This document shows positions 50,002 through 61,100 of a stretch of DNA of 64,000 nt, piece after piece. The translations under genes were made by a program, and so were the position numbers. Each line of letters opens with the position of its first letter. The stretch's first letter is position 1. Where the stretch lies: positions 79,256,171 to 79,320,170 of the forward strand of contig CM060732.1 of assembly GCA_030704615.1 (NCBI GenBank), given 5' to 3'. The notes under the pieces are model-generated. The model was not told the origin of the DNA. It searched no databases and was given only the letters and a program-made list of their open reading frames with translations. The stretch comes from Takakia lepidozioides. Its lineage: Eukaryota > Streptophyta > Takakiopsida > Takakiales > Takakiaceae.

Positions 50002-50358
50002 TTGTATGACCGGCTCAGATAGAGCGACAGTGATTGTTCGATCCATTCTTCTCTTCACCGTCTCAGTGTCGATGGAGTCGGTCCTCGTGTGTTTGATCTC
50101 CTCAGACGTCGTTTCACGAATCTACAAGAAATTAAAGAATCCCACGGATGAGGATTATGATGGTCCAAATTGATCCGACAAAATTACCGAATTGAGTAAT
50201 ACCGAAGATGAGACTGAAAGACCAATAATATGAAATAAGAATAAAGCCAATGTCTTACCCGAATCGGGATCTATTGTTGGATTACATGCTTGTGCTATTC
50301 TGTCTCTTCTCCCTCCCAGCGAGTAGGAGGATTCTCCGACTCATTCCCTGCAGATGAC

Positions 50359-50382
50359 AACGTCCACTGGACAGTGGAGGTT
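50359..50382. repeat. Palindrome copy 3
   Basis: aacgtccact / agtggaggtt arms around ggac. Confidence 0.6.
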
Positions 50383-50685
50383 ACTTGCGGAACCGGCTCA
50401 GGTGACCTGGCCCTCACTGTCAGATCCACATGTCTCTTCACCATTTGAGCCTTTTCTTGTGTGCGTCATTTCCTCCGATTGGGATCTTGGATCTACAAGA
50501 AAAGTTATTCAAATCGGTTAGTGGTTGTCCACAAAGGTGTGCGAACGGAAATATGTGTCCAGGTGGAAATATGTTTTATTCGGAAGTCCAAAAAAACGGA
50601 TATGGAAAAAACATTGGGATTATGTATAATTACAATATTGTCATATTGTATTCAGAAGTGTGTACGAATCAAAATTCACTAATTG

Positions 50686-53600
50686 TCATTCGTTACCTAC
50701 ATCCAGAACCACTTCCTGGGTGACATTCTGGGACACCAGCTCACGACGATTGTTAATGGGATCCGGTGACATAATCAATGGCTCGTCACCTTCCACAAGT
50801 TTGAAGCTTTGACCGAGGGTTTCAACTAACTCCGTCGATGTCGCTTCTTGTCCCCCTGCAGAAGCCGGATTCTTATTCGTGGTGTTATCAGAACTGGAGG
50901 AAGCGCTGTCCAGATTGTGTACATCTTCTGGCGCAACGCGTTCTTGGGTATTTGGAGTACTACCTAGATTATCCAACCGGTATTTTTCCTGGCCCTCTCT
51001 TTCCCTTTCCCACATTAGCCGCATCTGCCCCTGGTCTCCGTTGACGATTTCCATGTTCTCATCTTCGTCTTTCTCCTCCTCGTCGTCCTCTTCTTGTTTC
51101 TCCTCCATTTCCTCGTCATGATCATTGTCGTGTCCTCGTCATCATCTTCTTCGTCCACTTCGTCATCTTGCAGTGAGTCTACGTCATCTCCGTCTCCTGC
51201 GATAGTCTGATTGTCAATCTGGAGCGTCTTGAAATAGGCCTCCACCTTGCTTCTACAAAAATTCTTTTTCGTTACAAAGTTTATGTCGAGCACACAAATA
51301 TTTCTTTCCTGCAATGAGACCAAACAATGATATCAAAATAAATCCGACGAACACCAACCATCGAAAGATTGAAAGGGTTAGGCTTTCTTTTGAGACAACT
51401 AGCAAACACACCAAACTCCCAAAACACCCACAACTCCAATAACATGAACCTCCACTGCCCAGTAGAGGTTAACAAAATGGAAACATTCAGACACAGGTTA
51501 AACACGTTATTCCAACAACATTAAAAACACGAGAGTTAAATCCGGCAATCTGAAAACACAGACAATTCCAAGATGCAAAATCCACTTACAAGCAGAACGT
51601 ATGTCATTGCCAGTCCTCCGAAAATGTTCACACAAGATATTCCGTCCCTGCAAAAAAAAAAAAACTAGGTAATCGTAGGCGTCCGCCCTCAGCTCATGAG
51701 TGTAAGTCCTGCACTCCTTCTCCTACGAGGTCGGGTCTACATCTGGTCCTTGGATAACGGGATTAATTGGGTCCGGCGTTAACAAAACAGTTTGAATGTG
51801 ATCGTCCGGATTCACCATCTCCTCATCTATTGCCGGAAATACGTAGTCGAGGCAGAGGACCGTCCGGGAGAAAATAGTCGTGCAGCTCTTGTAAGGTGAT
51901 TCAAACTCGCCGGAAATGTAATAACTCTGTCGGTTAATAAACGATTTTGATCCAGGACCATTCCAGATGTATGACACAAGATTTCCCGATTATTCTTGTG
52001 TCGAGAAAAACACAAATGCACTGGACATTAGCTTCCGAGCCACAAAAGCATCCAAGATATTGGAGTAGTCTTTTGCCTCGAAGACGACAGAATCATCATC
52101 ACAAACTGTATTGACGAACACCATGGATATGTCGTCGAACCGTTTCTTCGGTGCAAGTCCCAACCGTGATCTGGCATCAACAAATTTCTGGTTCCCCCCC
52201 AGCTGTGTGTAATGGGACCTGAAGCTCGTGCGTAGAATCGCCAGGGCATTATGGTTATCCTCGAAGGTCTGCTTGCACGACGAGACATACTTCTTGAAGG
52301 CAGCAGTCATTGGCTGCGTCTCCATATTCATCTTCTGTTTGCTTACAATGTAGTCGTTCCCGAGCCGATCTCGAAAAGTTTCAAACTCAGCTTTGTTGAA
52401 GTTGTATTTTTTTTTCACATCATGCCACTCCTGTTTGGTATATGGTTCCGGGTTTTGTTTGCTCATCCGAGGCCACCCTAAGACTTCCATTACATCGTCG
52501 ATAATAAACCGTCACAATTTCATTTGGTCAATATACGCGCTCATTGTGTTTTTGGATTTGTCCGCGCCCTTGAATTTCGTTCCCCGAATGCAAATGTCTC
52601 TGTTTAGGATTTTCTCCGCCACTCTTTTCAACTGCCTTAAGTCCTTGCAGTTTCGCGATAGCGGTTTTATTCAGCGGTAGTTGTTCACCCTTGCACTGAA
52701 TCCCGAAAATATCAATAAGCTTCCCTTGTTCCCACTGTTTGAAAACCTCCTCCCACAGGTTCCATACGTCTTCGTCACAGAGAACCAAAACCATGGCCTC
52801 CTTCACGCTACTCATCTCCAATATGAGTTGACATGCTTGCATAAATTCCTGCGAAAATAATCAGGGCCAAAAGTTAGACATTTCATTCGATATTTGATAT
52901 TAATTTTTGAGATGAAACAATAGTCACAACTATCATGTCAATTATATTATACTCCAAATGATGATTCGATTACCAATTCATCTCCGTCCATCTTGTTGTG
53001 CCTTGTAATTTGAAGCTCTTTCTGTAGTGTCTCCTGCTTCGGAATGCGGTGCTCCTCCAAATCAAATTTGTCCAATCTGTTCATGTTCTCCACCAGGAAC
53101 AGTTCCAAGAGTGTACCTAGAAAATCCTTGAAAAACCCAATGAGCATGAAAAGTTTTGGAAGCATTCTCCGCAACATCACGTTTTCATGATCATATGATG
53201 TTTCAAGTATTTTTGCGGCACATTTGCGAAACTGTTACAGGTAGAAAACATAAATAGATTAGGAAAATAAGAGCTGGGCAAGCACCTCATTACCAAACAA
53301 GACACATTACAAAAGACCCCATCATGTCGAATTTCCGAATGTTGAACCATCCCGCTCGTTCATTGTAGCACCCTCCCTTATGAGGCTATTTTTGTAGTGT
53401 CTCCTGCTTCGTAATGCGGTGCTTCGTAATGCAGTCTCCGTTCGTCACATGAAATCCGAGCTTGACAATATTTTGGTTCTCTAGCAAAAGGAACAGAAAA
53501 CACAATGAATCATTTACCTTCCATTGTCTAGTCTCCGACTTCGTTGTGTGATCGTTGTACTTTTTCGGCCTCCCCCTCAGCTCGAAGAAATTTCGGGCAT

Positions 53601-54895
53601 GTGCAGCTTTCTCAGGAAATGTTGTGTCAAATTTTTGCGCCTTATTCGGGTCGTTTAGGAGCTTAGATACCTTCACGAGCCTCATTAGATCCTTTGACCA
53701 TATAATCTTTGAGGGCCAGTCAGTGTAGTACTTCTTAAGATTGTCGTCGTCTACGTCTTGCACAAGTTCCTGCGACAGAATTGAATAAGGTCAGAAATGA
53801 TATCGACCTAACAAGAATGTTGTTTAAAGTTTATGAACCTCCACTATCTAGTGGAGGTTCATGTTGTTGAAAAAATTGGAATTTGTTGAGAAATATACCT
53901 CCTCCAGGCCAGCAACTGACCGAAGTCTATCCATTGCCCTGAATCACATGTAAGGTTTGATTGGGGATCTGTAAGGCATACAGTTCCATCAAACACGTCA
54001 CTCACCTCGTTTGTCTCCTCGGAACCCTCACCCTCATCATCAGAATCCTGGTCGGAATCCTCGTCAACTATAACTAGTATGTCAATACCAACTCTCAACA
54101 CACCAATAGGTCCCCACGAGGCATCTTCAAAAGGCTCAGTCCAAATACCGGTAAGACCTCCTCCACTCCCCACACCAACAATGTCTCCTCCACTCGCCTC
54201 TGCACTAGCAATCGCCCCTCCACTCCCCTCTGCACCAGCAATCTCTCCACCACTCCCTTCTGCACCAACAATCTCTCATCCACTCCCTGGACCAGCCATC
54301 CCTCCTCCACTCGGCCCCAAATTAAAATCCCTCCTAGGAGTAGCCTCGTGGAGGATTTGTGAAGAGTCCAGAAGATATCCTCAGTCTGTGTATCCAGCTG
54401 AACAGAAAACCAAATAGGGATATGTATAATGTTATGTTCGGAAACACCGACAGACAGAGGAGGCCCTGCGGGTACCTTAAGGGAATGGAAAGATGCATCA
54501 ATTGGTACATAGACTACCCTAACCTTCAATGGTTGGGAGAAATTAAGGTAAAATGAACTCTTGACAGCTACAAGTGGAATAGTTTGAAGATCCTTCGATT
54601 CAGGATCCACATCTCCATGAACCTTCACACAACGATGTTTACGAACCGGAGAAAAAGTGCCTAAAAAAATGAGAGCAATACTTGTGCTTGGGTCAAACCT
54701 CGCTAAGTAGCAAATGTGCAATTTCCCCACCTTAACTGATGCTATAAGCCAAAGGAAGCTTGTGTCTTCGTATACACGGAGTAACGCTCGAAAAGTAGGC
54801 GAATCTGCGAGTGGAACAGCGTATGGAGAATCCTCAGAAAGCTCCAACGGGTTAGATGCACAGGTGCTGTAAAACTGCCCAGCTTGGAAGGCCAT
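50686..54895 (-). CDS. Predicted multi-exon gene of unknown function
   Basis: On the minus strand, a series of coding-like segments is separated by AT-rich gaps with plausible splice sites: ~54895-54440 (MAFQAGQFYSTCASNPLELS), 54100-53895 (acidic), 53770-53520 (DVDDDNLKKYYTDWPSKIIW), 53230-52970, 52850-52510, 52490-51995 (YTKQEWHDVKKKYNFNKAEF), 51977-51725, and 51320-50690 (very acidic, Glu/Asp-rich). No domain recognised. The downstream FCP1-like exons (49803-48976) may belong to the same transcription unit; joining them is inference. Frameshifts near 52640 and 51110 suggest decay. Confidence 0.35.
51447..51470. repeat. Palindrome copy 4
   Basis: aacctccact / agtagaggtt arms around gccc. 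Confidence 0.6.
53833..53862. repeat. Palindrome copy 5, perfect 13-bp arms
   Basis: atgaacctccact / agtggaggttcat with a 4-bp centre (atct). The most complete copy. Confidence 0.7.
54178..54320 (+). repeat. 30-bp minisatellite
   Basis: Four to five units of agcaatctctcctccactcc-type sequence plus ctctgcacc. It gives Pro-rich or Leu/Val-rich frames on the two strands. It lies just 3' of the first predicted exon of the minus-strand gene, probably within its intron. Confidence 0.65.
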
Positions 54896-54923
54896 TGTAG
54901 GGGATGATAATTGGAATGAGGTA

Positions 54924-54998
54924 AGAACTTAACCCTTAATAAGTGTCAAACCGACCCATTTTAGGTTCTTTAACCATCCAGTTCTTATTAGGGTTAAC
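54924..54998. repeat. Short fold-back sequence
   Basis: Arms gaacttaacccttaataag and cttattagggttaac are separated by ~35 bp, just upstream of the predicted first exon of the minus-strand gene. It could be a small MITE or a chance fold-back. Confidence 0.35.
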
Positions 54999-55453
54999 TC
55001 TGATTTGAGTCAAATTAGGCTCATTATGGAGGAAAAAAACTCTTACAGAATGGCATTGGCCAATCTTCAAAAAGGAAATATATACATGGAGTAAGACCCC
55101 CAGTTTGGGGCTAACTCAACTTTTTTGACATACTTTTGCGGAAACATCTTGCCCCAGTTGCTTACATGGCAACCACTGGAAAGGGTTTCACCCTGAGAAC
55201 GGCGGGCCCACACACATCCCAATGCCCCAGAGGAGCTCCTCGGAGTGCCACCCAAGGAATCGGGCGGGGCCCGGGCAGGGCCGCTGTCGCTCCCAGGTAT
55301 TTCCTTTTCAAAAACAATTAAAATTAAAAATTAAAAAAATAGAGTGAGGGATGTGTGGCTGAGAAGTGCACTGGCCTTCCGTGATCCCCAGAGTGCAGAG
55401 CAGATCAAAGGTGGAGCGTTTGAGAGGCGACACAAATTGAGGCTGCATCCGCA

Positions 55454-56186
55454 ATGTGGCTCGTCGCAGAGAAGGCAATACGCTTCATTCGGCTCGCTTT
55501 GATCCGGTTGGTCCTAACTATCTATACAGGCAGACATGATGGGAGAGAGTTCTGTGTGCTCACAAAAGTTGAAGCAGAAGCTGAGAAGAACAACCCGATT
55601 CTGTGTTGCAGACCATCTAACTCGCAGAGTCGTTGAGCATGCCGGTGAGATTTGTGCATAACCCTCTTCGAAACAAACCACCTCATCTTTTTATCTTAAT
55701 GCTGGTTTTCCTTAAAGCACGATCTATAGCACATTTGCAGATTGAGCTGAAACTGAACTGAGCTGAAATTTCGACGATGTGGGTAGATAATCTGAGTTTC
55801 AGGACCTAATCGCAATGTTCACTAGCAACGGATATGATGTGGCAGGGCTGTCATCGAGAGTGAGGGTGGTGGAAGGGGTTCTGAGAACAAGGATAGACGA
55901 GGTGAAGTGGCTTTTGGCGACAGTGGGTGAGGCCTCCTTTGATTTTGTCCTCATTGATCATAAAAAGGAGTTCTACTTGTCTGATTTTTCGCTACTAAAG
56001 ACAGAAGGCCTCATCACAACGGGAACCGTTGTGTTTGCCGACAACATGCGCATTCCAGGTGCGCCAGAGTACAAAAAGTATGTTCTACAATCGCACAAGG
56101 AGGAAATGGATACAGTGCAGTACAAGACTCAGTTTGAGAACATCAGTTGGTTACCTGACCTGGTCCTGGTTTCCACTTGCAAGTGA
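55454..56186 (+). pseudogene. Catechol-O-methyltransferase-like gene, broken
   Basis: The first piece (ATG 55454) reads MWLVAEKAIRFIRLALIRLV and TGRHDGREFCVL, like the membrane-anchored N-terminus plus GRxDGRE of COMT-type enzymes. After a frameshift, NPDSVLQTI matches the following D-P-x-S-V-L-x-x-I. The second exon starts after an AG acceptor near 55802: GLSSRVRVVEGVL, FDFVLIDHKKEFYLSDFSLL, GLITTGTVVFADNMRIPGAP, EYKKYV. These hold the D-H-x-K-x-x-Y and D-N-(x)-x-x-P-G-A-P catalytic/metal motifs. The SAM-binding segment (E-x-G-x-x-x-G-Y-S) that should lie between is absent, so the enzyme cannot work as annotated. Confidence 0.75.
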
Positions 56187-58139
56187 TGACCAGCGGGCCG
56201 TCCGAATGCGTTCTCCAATGTACATTCAACTTATTACCCGTACCGTGCACAATAGAGGTACATTATGAGTTCTCGGTCTGAAAAGAGACTCTCGAGGAAC
56301 AGTTCAACTCAGCCAATCGACGAAATTTACGAGCTTGTTCTTACTTTGAGCTCTACTGCAGTTGAACTCAAAACGAAGACCAATTTTTTGGGCAGGGACA
56401 GAGAGGGCTTTACATTTCAAATCGGAACTGCGAGAGCTAGGACAAGTTTTAAATTGGTCCTGCAAATTTGGAGCATCAACACACATTCGAAGTACTATAG
56501 GTCATGTGAATAACGTTCACGATTCCCTTTATCTACCATCGGCAACCCTTTTCCTTAACTCTCTCAAAGTCCATTCTCTTATACATGGTATATTAAAGAT
56601 GGCGACGAGGTTCTCGTCAACGAACTGTATCTCAAACATGTAGTTTTTCAAAGGGCTCCTCCTGCGGCTGACTCTTCTTGAAGATTTGATTTACAAAGTG
56701 GATTGTGAAGAGCGGGTAAGCATGCATCACTGCCTCACGCTCTCATGCATCACTGTCTTGAACGTTCTCTTCCATTTCGTCACTTTATGATCCCATGAAT
56801 TTCTTTAGATGTGTAAGGCATTCAATGCAAACTCAACTTCTGCATGGATGCGACGATATATAAATCGGAAGTACACATCACCGCTCCTGCATGCATCTAC
56901 TCAGTCAAGTAAGACTTACATAACCTGATGACATCGTATCGAAGAATTCCGGTGGCCGTGCTTTGCATTGGAGACAGATTTGAGCTGACTAATAAGGACA
57001 GCAGTCTCATTCCCAGGCTGATAGTCGGCAAGCAGCAATCGTAATCTCCTTCTCAACCAGATGTGCAGTCCCCAGACTCAAGTAGGACACAATGCTCACT
57101 TTATAATGGCACAAACCCATTTTAGCTTGCCGTAAAGGATGGATCACTCAAATGATTGATAGCGATTGCCAGCATCCGCTTGAACCCAGAGAGAGGAGGG
57201 CAAGAACAAACCAGGGGAGGGCCCAACAAGCACCAAGTTGTTACAAGAAGCATGATACATTTGGCCACTGTAAATGCATCTTGGTCATGAAAGTCAGGTG
57301 TGATGTAGCTACTGACTGAAGCTGGTAACATCATATAGATGTAGCTGTTTTCACAAAATCCACATGACTGTAAGTGATATCAACACAAAATATCTTGACG
57401 AAGCAGACAGCACATGAAGTCCTGACTCTGCACCAAGGGTCATTGTATGATTCTAGAAGAGAGATTGAATTTACATTACATACTGCAGGTGATGGGAGGA
57501 CTGGCCATCTCATTGCAATTTTGTTACATGTTGCAACCACACACAACACACTCTCCTCTTGAATACAGATATATCTAATTCATAATCCATGAAGTGGCAT
57601 TTAGCAACCTGCGGGATTTTCTCAATGGATACACCCTATCATTAAATGCCCTCCAAATTCTGAATTATGCACTCTTGCCCACTAGTATCCTTGTCTTAGC
57701 AACTTAGCTTGTGCTCCAAATGCAAGTTGCCATGACCGAAAGCAAGTGTTTGGTGGCTCCCTCTTTGCTGTCCGGTCAGTTTTCCTTTGTATTTGCATTT
57801 GGGGTGTTTGTTTACCAACTTACAAATATTGGATAACCAACTCAGCACTCTCATGGTACCTGTAATGGCACCAGTGACAACATATTTTAATTTCCAGCAC
57901 ATGTTTGACTGTCAGGACCAGGGCAGTTCATAGGAGCCATTTGTACTCCCTTTACACATGCCTTGTTCTTGAAGGCATCAAGTGATTAGTAAAGGTGATC
58001 TACCCTACTCTAACAGAAACTAATTTTATGATGTCCATAGGGAGACCAAACCCAAGAGAACAAACAAAGGAACACAAATGACAAACATCGACCACGGTAG
58101 AAATTATTTAGGGCAACACAGAATCCAGACAAGGATTGG
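56187..58139. other. No gene recognised
   Basis: About 2 kb without a supported gene; short frames on both strands lack known motifs. Confidence 0.4.
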
Positions 58140-61100
58140 TTATAATTGAAAAAGGGCGAGACAAGTAACATTAACACCAAAAGAATGAAAAAGACAAATC
58201 ACATTGACAGGGAGCCTGCTACGATACCTTTTAGGATCTTTCCAGAGCAACTCATAAATAACCTTCTTCAATCTCCCAGTGGATATTTTGCGGATACCCC
58301 ACTTGCTGTACAAGTAATAGCGCTCTCGCATGCTAGAATGTGTTGTTATGTTGGTGTAGATGATATCCCTTTGTTGTTTGACTCGATCTTTCATCGTGTC
58401 GCGGTTTTCGAGTCTCTCCAGAAGTCTCTCAATGCTCTGGATTTCCCAAGCAATTGTTGGTGGCCCATTGAGCAGTGGCACATCATATGCCAGTCTCACC
58501 TGTTGTGGGCCAACTTTTTCTAAAATGGTAGAAGAAGATAATTGCAGTGTGCTATCAAACAGACACGACCTGTTTTTGAACGTAGCACGCATTCCCTTCC
58601 CCTATCCGACTTTCACACATGCATTTCAGTCCCCCAGGAAAAATTATGGGAGTCCAACATGTCCACATTTCAATGCAAGCCATAACTTAAAGAGCAATGT
58701 CCTGGAGTATAACCCTGTTGTGTAAAGACACTCTGAACTACATGTGCTCACTATTAGTAAATAAAATTGACTCTCTCTCAGCAACAAGATTATTCTATGG
58801 GTTCACATAGCAGTATTCACAAAATGCATGTGCAGGTATACCAGTTGTGTACATAACATAACTTGGTCTATCTGAGAGGATGAGAGATATGTGAAGTGAA
58901 ACAAAGGCCGCAGTTTGAAATGGCTCCTACAGAGAGATATAAAAACACTACCTCGTGGGCAAGGTAACTCGAATCAGCAACCAGACGCTTATACTTGAAA
59001 GACCTGGTCAGAAGATCGACACATTGCTCCTCCCATAGCCTGCAAAGGTCATGGAGGGAAGGCAAAGGATGCCCAGCAGCTGCTCTCATGCCACAAACCC
59101 ATGTGCAAGCTCGCTGCAAACTGGGTAGCGACTCATTGCTGTACGTCGGAAACACAGGACCGCAATTGTTTTCTGGAGACCCAAAGCATTCGACCACCCT
59201 GGATTCCTGCGTGGTCTGTGTCACTGCTTTGTTCCTACACCAGCCTGAATACCTTCGAGTATTGCCTGATGAGCAACAATAATTATCTGCCTCCAAGCGT
59301 TGTCTGGGAGAATCCTTGCAAATAAACAGTGTGCCAGAGTAATTTCTTGGACGTTTCTGCAGTCAATTTGCTGGAAAGGGTAAGATACTCTCAATCTTGT
59401 AGGGGTCTTAAAATACTAAACTGTGTCCTCATCCACAACAACTTTTCCTGCCAGCTCTGCCATACAAAAGAATGGACATTCAATAGCAACAGCATGGAAA
59501 CGCTGAACAAATTGATTATCCTATTCTCTTCCAAGATTGGATTTGAACATTGCACGCATATAGACCCCACCAAGGAGAAGTACTTATAGGACACTTGTAC
59601 TCCATAAAATTTTATGTAAAAGCTATGTTACCATAGCAACCCCTCACCATTCTAAAACTTTTACCTTTTCCAGCCTTTTAATCCAGCAATCAGCATGAGA
59701 TGGTCGGGCCGTCCCAGTGGATGCAACACTCTCACTGTCAGAATCGCGATCACTGCCGTGCAAAAAGTGAGCCGATGATGGATCTCGACTATACAGGAAA
59801 AATGTCGTAGAATTTGAACTTGACTGGTCCTGATTCAATGATGTGGGAGATTTGGTATCTGTAGAAGTTAGGTCTGAGTGTTCAGAATCTGGAGAAGAGG
59901 GACCAGGATGCAAGCTCACATGTTCCTTCTTCCTTTTGGAAGGGGTGAGATCAACTTTTGAGTTTGTTTGTGTAAAAGAGTTCTCTCTGCAAGTTGAGAT
60001 ATCCAGTCCCTCGCTTCCATCCACACTGATCCTTCCACTGGAATCACGTCCTTGCTCCTTGCAGCAGCTCCAGCCAGGCTTAGGTTCAAGCAGCGTGGTA
60101 CACTGCAGGAAAGTTGGACCCACCAGAGCCTCTTTTGCAACAGAATCAGATAGCTCCGTGTGCAACAAATCCTGCCAATCACTTAGAGATGATACAAGTG
60201 ACTTGCCTGCCATAATGTAGGCAGCAATATCCGCAGCCAGTTGCATTGGATCTCGAAGCTCCATAGTACCACCTTGCTCTTGGCCTGGCTTTTTGTATAC
60301 CTCAAATTTGCCCCCTGATGTTCTCCAATGATATCCCTGAACCCAAGGCTTGCTGGTTGTCCATGAGCACACTTCTGGAAGAGATGAAAACCCTTCCAAT
60401 ATCCCGTCAATAGGAGCCAGTCTTTCAGAATCCAAGTCATAGGTACTAGACTTTCCATCTCCTGGTAGTTCTGCTAATGCCTCAACCTTATTCAAGTTTG
60501 AATTGTTCTCTGAAGTCTTTTGTTTGCGAAATATCTCACAGGCCGATCGTAGTGCATCAATACCTGGCTGCAAGGCAGCTAAACTCGGTATTATGAAATG
60601 TGGAAGCACACAGTTTTCTAGCATTCGTGATCCTGATTCTTCTGCAGAGGGATTCAGGTGCCGCTCATCTGGGGTGCACATCTTGCCTTTGTCAGCATTT
60701 TTCTCGAAGATTTTTAAGCCTGGGGAATCTCCTATGCAAGCTTTCTCACCAACATCATGCAGCTCTTCAAGATCAAAATCGAGCTTTTTGGCATAGCCAT
60801 CAATTAACGACAAGTTATCCCCCTTCCAACCTGGTAAAACCTGGCCACTGTCAGAAACTGTACCCTGGAATCTACCCTGTGAGAGTGTGCCTGATCCAGG
60901 TGCAACAGTGTCCCTAAGGGCTCCAGCTGATGTTAAAATTGCACGTGGTAGCTCCAAGGACTCTGACAATGTAACTCCAGGGACTGCCCCATGTTGGAAC
61001 AGCTTTTCGAGCTCATCCAGTAGTTCCTCTTCCATGGATGGAGAGAAAGGAGATTCCATGCCCCCATCGTCAGAGGAAAGTAAAGCCTTGATGGATGGAG

